DNA of 64,000 nt from Acanthosoma haemorrhoidale (GCA_930367205.1 OV884011.1:115317866-115381865); one strand, 5' to 3'; counted from the stretch's first letter, positions 1 to 13,405 are shown. Notes: a model not told the origin generated them from the sequence alone. Numbers and translations are program-made.

Positions 1-51
1 ACTTACTAGTTTTTGTTTTATCAACTTTCTAGAGTGATGTAAAACAATAAA

Positions 52-371
52 TGTTGAGCCACGACGGCTAGAGACCGGTGATCAGGCCCAATAGGACTCG
101 CTATTTCCGTTTCATGAGACACATAACTGATTTTTCGTAACAGGCAGGGTGTGAGTGAGCGGTCAACTGTTTACTAAGTCTTCAATAAACATTTAGCTCT
201 CATATAAATTCCCCGGTCTCCACTGGTCATGGTGAGGGTATAATTATTATTAATTTAAAGCTCGACCAAGATTTTTCTAAAAGGTTTAATGAAGTTAAGC
301 AAGGCATTGAGACTTATTTTCACAATTTTATTGTTTTGCAATCTTGGCTATGAGTTGAACTCCAACATCCA
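52..371. mobile_element. Possible solo LTR (weak)
   Basis: This block is richer in GC than its flanks. It begins TGTTGAGCC, ends ATCCA and has the 5-mer ATAAA immediately outside both ends (47-51 and 372-376). Inside are an AATAAA (about 184-189) and a TATA-like ATATAAATT followed by a GC-rich stretch. A TG...CA element with a 5-bp target duplication would fit an LTR, but ATAAA is common in DNA this AT-rich, so the duplication is weak evidence. No internal retroelement coding sequence lies nearby. It could equally be an unrelated GC-richer island. Confidence 0.25.
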
Positions 372-376
372 ATAAA

Positions 377-3300
377 CAAATACATTGGGTCCAGACTGCA
401 ATTTACATTAAGAGGATATGTGCCGCATCCTCTGCAGTGTGCCTACCATTGGTAACCGCAGGACAAAGAAGAGGTAGTCACGATGTCACGTCTAAGGAGT
501 CAGCAGTGGATAATGCAACAAAAGGTCACGGGGCCACATCCGCGTTGAGCATCCGAGCATCTTATGAATGACTTATGCAACACCGTGTGCTCTAAGATTT
601 CCTTAATGCAACAATAGAATTAGCTTATTGAGTCGGTGATTGTAAGGGGTAACAAAAAACTAGAACGTTAAAGTTGTAATTAGGATCAAAGAGTTTTGTC
701 ACTAAGTAATGGCAGTGGCAACACGGGATAGGTAAAACTCATTATTATCATCGCAAACAATAAGCTTTTCATGGAACTTCAACTGAAGACCTAAATAATA
801 GCCCTTATAAAATAACTAAGAGCTAATTGACTGTTGACTATCTGTCCTTTCTAATAGGTGTTTCAAATGGCAATAAAACAGATCCCAATGAACTGAAATT
901 ACCATGATTTGTCTATGATATAATCTCTAACTTTTAAGATATCTCATGCCACAGTTCAGATGCTGTTAGTGCATTTAAGTTTTGCTTATTTTATTTGTTA
1001 CATATCAAATAGTATAACCCAAAAAAGAGAACCCACAATAGAAATTGTTTTAAGGTTTATGTTATTATTTTAGCTTTTTTTGTTATTTATAGCTTTTAAT
1101 TTATCAAACATAACTAACTATTTCTAGTATCTTGTACCAAGTAATGAGTTACTGAAATCTAATAAATTCTCAAGAAACTCAAACATATCATGCTAAGCCC
1201 TTTACAAACGCCCAACTCATCATCTTGTGTCCACTAAGTATACTAAATTGTAATCAAGCCGAATCTAAAATCATCGCTTTATTTATAGTTATTATTTCCT
1301 ATCGTTAAAGAGTTAAATAATTAAACTATTGTATATTATCATATTTATAAATACTCAAGAGAAAATGATTATCAGAAACAGCTTAAGTGTGGATATCACA
1401 AGAGAGTAAAACAACTATCTTTAACCGAGTTTTATCAATTATTATCGTGTGGCAATACACCTGAAATACGAACCCACCCAAACCTTAAAATCCTATTTTT
1501 TTTTAAAAGAATGATAAAATATATTTTTCATTGCTTGTGGAGCATTCATTATTTCAAAACATACATAGTTAGAGCGATGTTTTTTTTATCCTATCGCAGG
1601 TTTTCATAATCTGTTGTTATAAGGCAAGTTTTCAATGAATTCTTTATCTGCTATATCGCCTCTACCCAACGGTTTATTGGTGGTAAACAGTGTTTATGAT
1701 TTCCGTTGCATTACGACAGCTCCCTCCAGAAAAGGAAGACTCTCCTGAGACGTTGGGGTCGTGGTACTGAAAGACAAAGGTTCGTAGTGAGCACCATCAC
1801 CTTGTAGAGTCTTGTCAATGAAGCCAAGCACATTGTGTCATCATTTTACTTGTATTGATTATATAACTTTACCGAATTCAGACCTTGTATAGAAATTCAC
1901 CAATGGCAAAGGACATATAGAATGTTATATTTAAATAGATTCGCCTGAGAATCTATAGTAAATAATAATTTTGTAATTTTTTAAGGGGATTGAAAATAAA
2001 AAGTTCGTTGCGCTGATCATAAAATTCAATTTTTACTTAAAAAACTTACAAAGTGATGAAACTAGAAATATTACTTATAACTGACTAAGTGTTAAATTAG
2101 AAGCTGTACAATCAAAACGGTTCTGATTGGTAGGGCATACCCTCAGTCCTCGTTTCCTCGCCATCAGCCGTTATGAACCAGTCAAACGAAATACGTTCGG
2201 AAGCAAGTTTGTAATCACATGACAATTTCCGATTTCACTGGGGATATTTACGAAAATTGTGAAGAGCTCTGTCGTGAAATGAAAGATAAATGCAATGGTC
2301 TTTAGTTTTATGAGATTCCAGTAAAGACTGCACACTCTCAATCCCGTCCACTCCAACCAACAACTGCATCCACATGAGAATCAAAACTTTTTTTTTTCTT
2401 TTTTTTAAACACCTCTTTATTGATAATATATATACAATGACAAAAATAAATAAATAAATTTGGAGTTACAGTTGTCTCCTCGTGCTGCATTCGCAGATGC
2501 ATATTAAGAAGTGTATAAAATATAATACTTTCAGATTGTTGTTAATAAGTCCAATACACATATACTCACTAGGTGATGAGGCTCACCTTCAGCTTGTGAA
2601 TCATAACTGAAGCTACATGGCGTTTTAAGCTTCCTTTTCGGAGCATGTAGCGGTACCTACAGTCAATAAAGCTAACTTCTGACCTATTAACCCAAAGAGT
2701 GAAAAAAACTTAACACAATCTTCCTGTTTTTTGCGATTGATAACATCACGTTACATACTACTTTGGAGCCACAGCACTCGCTCTGATTTAAACTAGTAAT
2801 TTAAATATTCCAAATGTTGATTTCTTTTATACTCAGTTGGGTGTCAAATTTAAGAACTCGACGTCCGTGTATAACATACAACGAGATTAATAATATCTAG
2901 TATGCGTTGGGAGGTAGTAGTCCTGTGATATCAAAAAATCGTTAAAACCGTTTTCGCAGTTTAATTGCGCCGGGCATTTGACTTAAATCTCAATCACACC
3001 TTTTGCCCAATACGACCTAACCATAAATCATGTAATTTTAAAATACGAAAAAGATCTCCATTTTATACTGACAATATCTATATTATTACTGATTCCGATC
3101 ATCAGCAAATCCAGACCGAGCTAACCAGTTGCTTGTTTAATTACGATGAGTATTTCGCTACGTGAGATCATCATAAGAGTTTTCATACCCGTGTGACATG
3201 GAAACGTTGATTCTCTGCTCGAATTTTTTTTTTTTTTTACGCACGTTCTTTATTTATTTATCATTTTATTTGCTGTGACGTTTCGGACTCTATTAGTCCA

Positions 3301-6300
3301 TCACTAGGCAACATCTACAAAATCCGAAAAAAATTGATACAATCACAATAAATGAGAAAATTTTTCTTTTAAAAAACAATATTTCAGTACATGTAAATAG
3401 GTATTTTAATTGACAATAATTCAATCGATCAATGAAATCATTTACCATTGTTTCAGAAGTTTGATTAGGAAAGACACAATATGTAATATAATTGATGGTA
3501 GTAATAAGTAATAAAAAATAAACTAATCTGCAATAAAACAAAACATTACTCTTTTTTAACATTTTTTAATCTGACATGTGGCCATTCTAAACAAAGCCTT
3601 TTTTTCGGGCCGCCGATAGATAGATAAGTGGGATTTCTCTACGTTTAAACTTCACACTGATACAACAGACAAAAATTATTGAAACTGATTAAATGTAAAA
3701 GTAAAAAAAAAATTAAGTTAGAGGACTCTTCATCCTACCTTAAAACTAACTTACATACTAATGTATGTTGATTTATTCCTCCTTTCCAGTTATTGAATTC
3801 AAAACTGAATTAGTTTTAGTGTTTAGTAATGTTTTTTTTAATTATACATGAGAAAAAGTTTTACTAATATAACAATTTAATTGATTAGTATATATTTATG
3901 TGTAAGTATATGCTTATGTATAAGTTAATGTTTATCGAACGAAAAACTCAAAAAAAGGAAAAAGGTCTGTAATAAGAACAGTTAGAAAGTTGTCACAAGA
4001 CTGCTTTATTCAATCCGATAATCCTCTATACACATGTTCGGGATGTTTACATCCCGAAGTTTGGGGATTAAGGCTGGGCAATAGCGGTGCTCGGACATAA
4101 CTTATATGTATGTATGTATTATGTATATGTTTGTTTACCCTATTATAAAATAAGAACGCGATATAGTGCTTTGTATTTGTACTAACGAATTTTAAAACAA
4201 TTTACTATACGATAAAGTACACAACAACATGGAGTATTCCTCGTTGGCTAGCTAAACGAACACTGCAAACACTAGTAGATGTAGTTTGGGGTATATATTT
4301 ATAATTAGAAGAAATGTGTCATGAAATGTAAGTACTATCTAAATATTGAATCAAAAATGTATACACACTATATTCTTAATGTCGCATACGGTATTTTTCA
4401 CACATACACATCGATTTCATGTATTATGAAATTTACTTTTTCCATACTACATTGGTTTTAAATTTCAAATAATTGAAAATTCCACTTTACCATGGGCATT
4501 ATTATTTCTCAATTTAGACGGATCACGTCAGCAGAGAGTTTAGGTTGAGACGGTCCACCAGTTGTTATCATATTCTAAAATTAGCGCTATTGGGAGATCG
4601 TTTCATAACGAAATAAAATCGGGATTCAAATCTGCATCAACGGTATTTGCTAACGATTCAAAATACTAATTCGATCAACGCGGTAGTTATATTTTATGTA
4701 GAGGAGGTAATTAAATATTCAGCGGGGAGAGCAAGTGGACAGGATTCCACACGGGACCATTGGGTTCCCATATGATCCTCTCCTATGAACGAAGATGCTA
4801 GGAGAAAGTGACATGATGCAAGAGACGCTACTTACATCACAATGGTCCCCTCCTTAACCTTTCCGTTGCTAACTTCACTCGGGTTTCCTTACGGTTAGCA
4901 CACATCTTTTCCACAGCCGTTCCGTTGTTTTTGTTTTTTCAGTATCCTAGTGCAATTGGCCTGGTCTCTTGGTTCTGATTGACTCACGTGCTCTGGTTTC
5001 GACAGCTCATTAAGTGGGCCGTACCAGATCCTAGGCACTACCCACTGTTTTCTTTGTGGGCCTTGACCTCACGCGGTCAATAGCCATGCAGGAATCTAAT
5101 TTAAAAAAAAAAAATCATAACCCTATAAAATACATTTTAATTATATATGACGATGATAACGTATCTACCAGGTGGATGTTATTAACATCGAAGAGTCCGA
5201 TTTGGAGCTCCAACTCAGGTTATAGCTATAATAAAAATGTTCACGTCATTTAGCTTGATAAAGTGCGTTTTAAAATGAATATATGAAGGCAGCAATAAAC
5301 ATAATATAAGATTAAGTCGTCAAGTACATTACTTAGGTAATAAACGGTATTTAATAATGGTGCATTGCTGAATAATAAAAGCTCGGTATTATACTATCAC
5401 AAATAAGTTACTAATACATTCACACGTATATATATAAAATTGTTGGCATATATTAATAAAATATAGAATATATAAAGTGACGATACAATATGAAGAGATA
5501 CAATATCTATAATTCAATATCCTACTCAATATCATGGAAAATATTTATGTTTTAATTAAAAGCAATTTATTCGTCTTTATTTTTAATAAGATAGCTTTTA
5601 TTTTTAGCCTATTTGAGGAATCAAGTAAAGATTTCAGCATAGATATTATCCCTCTTTATGAAACGAGTTGTTATGTAATTACAGTCCTCCACTTAAGCTC
5701 ATATTGTATATTTGTTGCAAAGGAAGGTAATATATTTTATTTGACACCTTACTCAATGTGTTAAATCATTTTTTTATTAATGACCCTTCATTTTTTGTTC
5801 GTATTATTGGTTTTATTTTTGTCTGATCAAAACATATAACCATGTAAATAGTATTCCCCTAAAAAAATCACCGACACAGGGAGGCTAGTTTCAAGGGATC
5901 AACCATCTCAATGAAACTTTTTTTGATGATAATAGGCCGTAAAATATGTGACACTTGTCCCAGCGTTTTCAAACAAACCTGCTAGGTATCAAAGAAAAAA
6001 AAAAAAATAGAAAAACTTCCTTGTTTAATAAGCTTTAAATCTATGTTGAGGACTGTTAATTATCTCTGAACTCAGATTCACCTCCAGTTTAGTAAATCAA
6101 TTATGTGATGTAAAACTCTTAGCTCCCCAAACTATGCTTAAATGAAGCAAATCTATGAGCCCTGCCATGCTAACAAATTTTAATACAGGCTGCGGATTAT
6201 TTTTCGAATGTTTAGCTCCAAATTTAATTTAATTTGGGTTCCCCGATCGGATAGTCTGCCCTTGTTTCTCAAAGCCGGAGTGCGAAACGGCGAAAAGCCA

Positions 6301-7340
6301 CAGATAAAACCACTAATCAACATGGGCACTAGGGATCCTAAACCGTTTACTAAACCGTATCTGTTAGCGGGCATTCACTTTATCTGGCCAATCCGATCGC
6401 TATGACGTAAAACTATCTGCACCACTATTAGGATGCCAATTTCGACATTAGCCGTGTGAACACCCTTTCCATTTCACTTACCCGTCACTCCATCCTCGCC
6501 TGGGTCGAAATATCTTTCCTAGCACTTAATTATCGAAAGCCTTTGACCTGTTATCAGTTATTGATTTCCAGTAGTTAAATGGTAGTCATAGCATATGTGA
6601 TGGTCTCAATGATTTCGAAACTTCATTTTATGTCAAATCGGAATATCCTGAGTTCCCCGTCCTCTCAGGTGAGCGCTGATGGTTAGCTCAAACAATTTAA
6701 TGAAAAAGGTGTGAAAGTGTTACTTCAGTTTTTTTTTAAATAAGTAGAAAATGATTCATCCATTCAAAGGAAACTCCTTTATAAATTTTTTAGAGCATTA
6801 AATTCTGCATAAAATTAGTATCAATTCATATAAATGACTCCGGTTATAAGGTACCTTCTCCCAAATTTGCTGTCATTTTTTAAACTTTTGCTAGTAAGTA
6901 ACGATTTTCGCGATTAATTGTGGTTTTTCGGGGGAAGTAGATGTTTGAAGAAAAAATAGCTCGAATTAATTGATGTCGAGCGTTCAATTCTACGTTGAAT
7001 GAATAATAATATATGAAAATAAACACATAAGAGTATAAAACCATTTTACGAAATAATAATAAGTAAAAGTATATAGTAATAATAGAATTATGTCGTAATA
7101 AGAAACAAAAAATCATAACCAAAGAACACGGGGAGAACAATACAAGAGACCTATTATACCTAGATCATTACATATTATACATAGAACATTAGGGCAGTGG
7201 AGTAACTTATTCAAGTAACACCGAATTTTGCATGTTTTAGTGGGTATGCATCGGCACTATACATGCTCTCTGTAGTTTGCTCTGGGTAATCTTCATCCTC
7301 ACTCAGTGTTTCCAATTGCTTCATTCATTGTGACTTGGTA
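377..7340. other. AT-rich spacer, no supported gene
   Basis: About 7 kb without a recognisable gene. It holds many A/T homopolymers and TATG/TATA microsatellite patches. GC-richer islands of unknown origin lie near 420-560, 1,680-1,830, 2,120-2,350, 4,700-5,090 and 6,230-6,480; I read them in all frames and recognised no protein. They are probably very old transposon remains. A hairpin-bearing repeat at 3,990-4,130 is listed separately. Open frames of 60-90 codons here have low-complexity composition and no family signature. Confidence 0.6.
3990..4130 (+). repeat. Dispersed hairpin-bearing repeat, copy 1
   Basis: The order is a CTTTATT box, ATTC/ATCCGA, AATCCT, ACACATG, then a strong hairpin with arms TTCGGGATGT and ACATCCCGAA (two-base loop), then TATGTATG repeats. 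The same order occurs at 63,060-63,230 with a different hairpin sequence, which suggests a diverged repeat family. I cannot assign it to a class; an LTR end or a short nonautonomous element are both possible. Confidence 0.35.
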
Positions 7341-7349
7341 AGTCACCGT

Positions 7350-7830
7350 GTCCTACGCTAGTTTCACTGTGAATGGTTGGCGATGAGTTAGTGCACGACG
7401 TTCCTTTGCAGTTAATGCAGAAAACGGTTTTGGCACCGTTTGGTGCGTCTGCATGATATTGATTTGAGCAGGGATTGAGAAGCTAGTTTTCTCTTCGTGG
7501 TCAGTGGAAGTAAGACAAGGTTTGTGCTTCTCCATCCCCAATCTAATGGGTGTTTGACTTCCATTCTATGTTTGAACTTTTATTATGATCCAAAAGAATG
7601 ATAACATCTTGCACCGACCGTGTGTTGGAGGCAAAGAAGCCAAATTCAAATTGGTTTTAGTTAGTGATTTGGCAAAGCATTTATACCTCATGTCATCCAA
7701 TGACTCTTCACCACCATTTAGAGCCCCTAAAAGGCTTCTGCCCATTTCTTCAATTTCTCTTTCCTGGGCATTTAGGTTCATGAACAGCTGAACAATGCCT
7801 AAATGTTTATCATCCTTCAAAAGAAATTTA
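7350..7830 (-). pseudogene. Remnant of insect repetitive ORF with Cys-rich C-terminus
   Basis: Reading the minus strand, the first open piece (7,566-7,820) contains a helix-rich stretch with an EIEEMG motif, then RYKCFAKS and the hallmark NLASLPPTHGR. After a frameshift, the next part has LDWGW, and then a Cys-containing piece (ISCRRTKRCQNRF) in another frame. From memory, this order (LPPT block, DWGW box, CXC-like cysteine tail) is typical of a repetitive protein family found in many insect genomes, with no established function. Several frame changes and stops show it is dead. Neighbouring DNA up to 8,300 may belong to it but I could not align it. Assignment rests on motif recognition only. 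Confidence 0.5.
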
Positions 7831-10800
7831 ACAACTTTTTTACCATACCTAAATAATAAAACTGTTTCATGACTTTTTCCAATACTGTCGAGATTTTTTA
7901 TTTAATACCGTACATAAATTCATGAACAAAATATATTTGCAATAATGCCAAATAATTAATGTTTTCTCCATGACGATGCAACATGAAATAAAAAATCCAT
8001 ATATAATTTCATGTATCTAGATCACAACTCACAAAGACCATAACCGACAGACTAAAAGACATATAGTTGAAAAAACATAAGGTTTAAAAACATGAACAAA
8101 ATCCTAAAAACCATTCTCCCAAAAACTTCACCCGTGAGAATATGCAGAATGGTTAGTATCTTTGCATTTCTATTGCATCGTCTGTCGCAGTGGAAAGGAG
8201 AAAGGAAAAGAAAGTATCTCTGACTCCCCCAATCACCTAAAGGCTTTGATACTCCTGACCCGATGACTTCTGTTCCATTATCTAGACGAGGGAGACGTAC
8301 AATCATGTTTGCAGTATTTGCTTCATGTACTAAAGGTGCAGCTTGTAGACTTCTATTAGTTACAGGCAGGGTCCACTAAATCCTAATGGCTTGAACTAAA
8401 GCAATGGACCGACTGGAGGGCGAAAGAGCTCAGAGAAGCACCGACTACCATTTTGCCACATGACCGCGGGTCATGTCATGCAGAGCTATCATATCAGTTT
8501 AAATTGAAAGGAGTAAACGATTCCCTGGATTTTTTTTCTATATTCCTGACCTTCCGTTTCTGGTATACTTGGCTCGGATACTATTGCTCCTGTGAGTGAA
8601 AATATTTTTGGGCAGTTTAGTTTAATAATGATACCGTGACACTCCTGGGGAAAAATTTACTTTCCATCCTGTTCATAACCCCGAAGAGAATATGTTTAAG
8701 TACACAGCCCTTAATGTTCAATGGAATACGAACCCTTTATGAACAAAAGAAACCCATCATGAACATGAATTGAGCAATTACAAAATGGCCACAGAAGGAT
8801 CACAGGTGAAATCTATCGAAATCAAAGCTTCGTCATAGCTTAAGAAGTATTTTCCCTCTAGCGAGGGAGTATTGTAACGGCGATAATCTAAATTACAGGT
8901 AAACCGACATTTGCCGCTGGTTGTATGCTGGTGAAACTAGTAGTGTAGTAGGGCGTTCTTTGTACTGGGTCACATGTGCAGCATAATGGTTTTTTCGATG
9001 AGGGAGAGATCGCTATAAAGTAATAATTAAATATTAGTTATAGACTTTGTAAGTTAAGTTCTTGATGAATACAGATTAGATAAAGCAAGGAAGGTAAACT
9101 ATCCACAATAGTTCAATGGTATAAGGGATCTTTTAATTATATGGTAGCATTTAGTATACTCCGTTAGCGAAATGAAATTTATGTTAATGTGTATACACAC
9201 AATCAGTGTGAGTGTACTGAGTTACAGTGACACACATACAGTTAATTGACACAGTGATGGTATTCCAAACATTGTCACTATATATTATTGGTATCATTGT
9301 ATTTCTACTTTTAAATTTTTCTTTGTGATAATGAGTTTGTGGGTTTTGTAAATGCAATCACCTTGATGAGGGCTAATAATTGTACTCATTATAAGAGCTT
9401 TGTACTTTGTTAAAGGGTGCTCAGAAACCCATTTACAATTAGTATTTCCCTTCTTTTACCACTAAATTATGGGGATATACATACACTTACTACTGTTCTC
9501 CTCACAGTAAATTTACTAAGCACACCTTATAGTTTTGTATGCCATGATACGCTAATATAACCGACTGAATTTTTAGTTGATTCCTTTCTTCATGCACCTC
9601 CTTTACGTTGGTTCATCTTGATGTACCAGTAAAATGTATATAAAGCGGATAAGTACCCTAGCCCCCGTCTTATCACTAAAGTTCCACTGTACTGGTCCTA
9701 ACATATCTGTTTAGTAGAGTTCTTTAGTAGTCCATTGTCATTGTACTAATCTGGCTAGTGATTTAATAAAATGACAACTGACTACTGAACTAGACTGAAC
9801 CGTTTTATATGAATGAACTCTCCCGCTTGTTGTTTTGTCGTACATTAGAGCTGCTGAACAACCCTCCATTGTGCTAAACTGGTCTTGTGTGAGTCAGTTC
9901 TGAGTATCGATTTTGGTACCCCAACACAGCAGCAGGCTGAAAGAGGAAACCAGAGAAATATGTCTCCGGAACTAACAAGAAGAAATTGGCGAAGAGAATC
10001 GATGCAGATCTCTTCCAGACTTGTTCTCCGGCGAAAGTCAACATACTACACTTTCTTTATTTTTTTAATTCTTTGATTGCCCTAACATCAATATAAAGCA
10101 GAAGTGGTATAATAGTGCAGGGAATAGATTCAGCCCTTGGTTGAAACGTTTTTGACCTCCTCCCCCCCCCCTGAACGATCGCCGTGGCGAGCCAAAAACC
10201 ACTGGCGTTCTAAAATTTTGGATGTTTTTCAATAACATCTTTTCACAAGTGAATTTTATAGAGAAAAGTTTTCATTCAAAGTTGTGGTTTGTTAAATTTT
10301 CTACAACATTTGTATGCTACGTTTTTTTGTACAACTAGTATGTCAAGAGTTACGCAGTATCGCACTTAAAACTTTTCATAAAAATGCTACTTTTCGAAAT
10401 CGTTGTTGAATTTTTTCATTAACATCTCATCAACGGAACGTCGTAGAATTAAATATTTTAAATAATTAGTTGTTAAATTTCCAACAAGTTTCAGACAACA
10501 AATTATAGTCCACGGCTAATAACCAAAGCGCTATGCTACTCAGAAGGGCTTAAAATTGGACATGTATGCCAATTTGTGTATAGTAGGGGATGAAAGTAAA
10601 AAGAGTTCTTCTCTTCAAAACCAAACAACATTAATGAAAAATAAAACGCACAATGTAGATATAATATAAATAGAAGAAATATCTTATAGTTTATATGTAC
10701 ATATTAGGTACCATATAAATAAAAATATTGAAGGGAAACGAACTATTAATTTTATATAATCCAATTAATAATAAGTTACTTAATAAATCCAATAATTAAC

Positions 10801-11990
10801 TTTATCCACCTACGTTTAGTGACTCACTGATGATGTATTGTGAAATTATTTAAAGAATGTGCAAATAAATTTAAAGGCATCAAATTTCAGTATCTTAGCT
10901 AATTTAGTTATTGTATGTAAAAGCATTGTGTTATTTTTTGGGAGGGTGGACCTTTCTCAACAGTAACTTATATTTACAAATAATATTTTTATACAAAAAG
11001 GTCTTAATTTAATATTAAGCAGTCAAGTACTTTATACTATTTTTTTTTTCTGAACAGAGTATTTTTGTCAAGAGCGTTTAATGGTTTTGTATTGATCACG
11101 GTTATGCTGAAAAATACGCCCACATACAAAAAAATTGCAATTCATAAAAATATTACGTGAATCCATTAAAATATATCACTTTGCAGAATCTCAGATAATT
11201 TAAGTATAGATTTTAAAGCTCATTTCGCATAATAATTTTGATTTTGAGAGGAGTACTGTTCTCTACCATAATTTATCTTCACAAAAAATATTTTTGTATT
11301 ATAAGGTGCTAGATCGGAAGATGTCGTACAATTAAGCTATAAAAGACACCAATTGTTTGTTTCTCTTGAATATTATTTTTTGACAGTCCGCGTCTGTAGT
11401 TCTCATGCTATGACAATTATCCAATAAAACAAGCGCTAAAATAAAAAAATTAACACAGTTATAATTTAAATGATTAAAATATAAATAAAGAACTATTTAT
11501 AAGAATTTATAAATGACATATAAAATGGTTAACAGTTAACCCTATCGACTAGAATATAGAAACTATTATGTCATATGCGTTATATGTTCAAAAAATATCA
11601 TACACACCAATCTTATAGAAAATTAAAGTTAAAATTTAACAAATAAATGAATGCCTATTAAAAAATTATAAATAAAGTGCTAAAAATTAAAGATATAATC
11701 ATATGAGTAAAATATCTTACAAAAATTATTATACACGCTAATCTTACATAAAATTAAGCGACACTCACCACAACGGTAACGATAAATTAACATTATGCAG
11801 CTTATTTTAGTGTCACGTGGGTGGTGTAGATATGAAATTATAAAAAATAATGCTACAATTAATTTAAATACTGTTCCTCTTTATTCTCTTAATTTATTCT
11901 CGAGGGTAAATTATTTTCTTAAGTAATGTTTATCAAATAAATTAAGCAGCAAATAAACGAAAATGTTGAAGGGAAACAAACAATTGGTTT
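7830..11990. other. AT-rich spacer with degenerate repeats
   Basis: No gene is supported. Around 9,600-9,960 a TATAAAGC box followed by a GC-richer tract and GGTACCCC resembles an LTR promoter, but I found no clean ends. A run of ten C sits at 10,162-10,171. From 10,600 onward the sequence is very AT-rich, with locally repeated units: about 11,580-11,635 and 11,700-11,755 share a CA-A-TCTTA-A-AAAATTAA skeleton about 115 bp apart. Confidence 0.5.
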
Positions 11991-11992
11991 TA

Positions 11993-12576
11993 TGTTGGAA
12001 GGGTGGTTGTGTGCTGTTTATATTAATAAAAATACCCTTTATATGGTCTACCCACGATTTATTTTGACACAAGCCCTCTAGCTGTCAGTAGCCTTCAAAA
12101 GCGCTCGTGTCAGTGTAAAATAAACTGTAGCTAGAGCAGAGAGAGGAGTTTATTTAACAATTAGATTCCTTTAAGCCTAAATATAGTTTTGACTACGGCG
12201 AGGCTACAGTATTATTACTGCTTAGAAAGTTTTCCATTGAGGGAATACGAGTGGGGATAAAAAATATTTATTTGGATTACAAACCTATTACCGTTACTTG
12301 CGTTGATGTAGTTACCAGTACTTTTTATATATACCGACCGCTAACTATATGTGTAAATTACCCTACACTCTGGTTCATAATGTATTATAATAGAAAATGT
12401 AAATCTGTATAAACTTCTGGTAATAAATCAGAGAGAGGTCGGGAGTCGTAAACAAGTCACAGAGGATCGAGGGTGCGGCAATAAATCATGCTAGAAACAG
12501 CTTAGGAACCCTTTTGGGACCCATGGGATAATAGAACAAACCACCTATAGGCGGTCAATACCCAAGTGGGTAAGAC
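11993..12576 (+). mobile_element. LTR-like leader upstream of gag remnant
   Basis: This segment starts TGTTGGAAGG and sits directly 5' of a primer-site-like array and a gag start, where a Ty3-like 5' LTR would lie. It has TTATATGG at about 12,039 and an AATAAACTG further on. No matching 3' LTR was found, so boundaries are inferred. The stretch at 12,100-12,125 (TCAAAAGCGCTCGTGTC) also resembles the ends of Penelope-like elements, so a mixed or chimeric origin is possible. Confidence 0.3.
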
Positions 12577-12800
12577 AATCCGACAATTGTTGACCTCCGA
12601 CAATTGTTCACCTTTTCCGACAATTGTTCACCTCCGACAATTGTTCAACCAATACCCGACATCTGGTGACCCACGACGTGCACAAGAAGCTTACCCGACA
12701 TCTGGTAACCTTCGACGTGAATGAGAAGCTCAACATGATCAAGACACCGCGACAATTGGTGAACTTGATGTGAACGAGAAATCCGACAACTGGTGAACCC
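12577..12800 (+). repeat. Eight tandem primer-binding-site-like motifs
   Basis: The core CGACAATTGTT or CGACATCTGGTGACC starts at about 12,581, 12,598, 12,618, 12,635, 12,657, 12,696, 12,750 and 12,784. The first four are spaced 17-22 bp and nearly identical. The last four are longer (34-54 bp), and some add GACGTGnAnnAGAAGC. A single CTGGTGACCC-GACGTG tract is what one expects just after the 5' LTR of many insect Ty3-like elements, where reverse transcription is primed by a tRNA. Here it has been multiplied. The array ends about 45 bp before the gag ATG at 12,845. Confidence 0.55.
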
Positions 12801-12844
12801 GCCGCGAGAAACCGCCGTGATCTCAGAAGAAACCTCTTCTTACG

Positions 12845-13405
12845 ATGGCCAACTCACCAGCTTCGTCCGACGAAGCATGCTGTACAACCGTACACGCCAA
12901 CTCTCGGACGTGCATACCACCAGAGTTCACGAAGCAAGACATCCGATGACTCCTCAACAACAATTCGCCAACGCAGGAAGACACAAGACATCCACTTGGA
13001 CTTCATGGGACCGTTGCCACCGCCTGCGAGGATGCGATAAAACTCACTAAGATCGACTGACTTTAGATGGCCAGAGCCGTCGAACCTCGGCGTCATAGAA
13101 GCTACACCGTAGCTGTCGCATTCTAAAAACTGGCTGGTTAACGACCGTAACGCCGTAAAACGACTATCATCTCTTCGAAGTGCCTCGAGTTCATCCACTA
13201 GCTCGAACCTGCCCGGACGCCTGCTAATCGACTTCGACAGGACACACGAAACCCCGGGGAACTACTCACTGCACCTGAGACGACCCGCGACACCCGGGAG
13301 ATGATACAACGACAAGACGCGGAAATCAACTCAAGACGAATCGACACCTGACCGAACAACCCTGCGAACGAGTTCATCCGGATGGGCGCTACAACTGGTT
13401 TTAAA
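12845..13405 (+). pseudogene. Ty3-like gag remnant, N-terminal part
   Basis: The ATG at 12,845 opens a 34-codon stretch with SSDEACC and PPEFTKQDIR before a stop. In another frame the sequence resumes as QQQFANAG, the expected next block of insect Ty3-like Gag (a large aromatic residue, then QFANAGI). Further down, 13,270-13,350 reads as a polar, coiled-coil-like stretch (REMIQRQDAEINSRR). The region is clearly GC-richer than its flanks. Several frameshifts and stops show it is dead, and no protease, reverse transcriptase or integrase follows. Family assignment is by motif memory. Confidence 0.45.

Noticed and set aside
9105..9130. A-box-like TAGTTCAATGGTA as a tRNA gene
   Set aside because: No B box at tRNA spacing and no cloverleaf arms.
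9600..10076. LTR plus coding start (TATAAAGC, GGTACCCC, then a 63-codon frame)
   Set aside because: No TG...CA ends with a target duplication, and the protein matches no Gag that I know.
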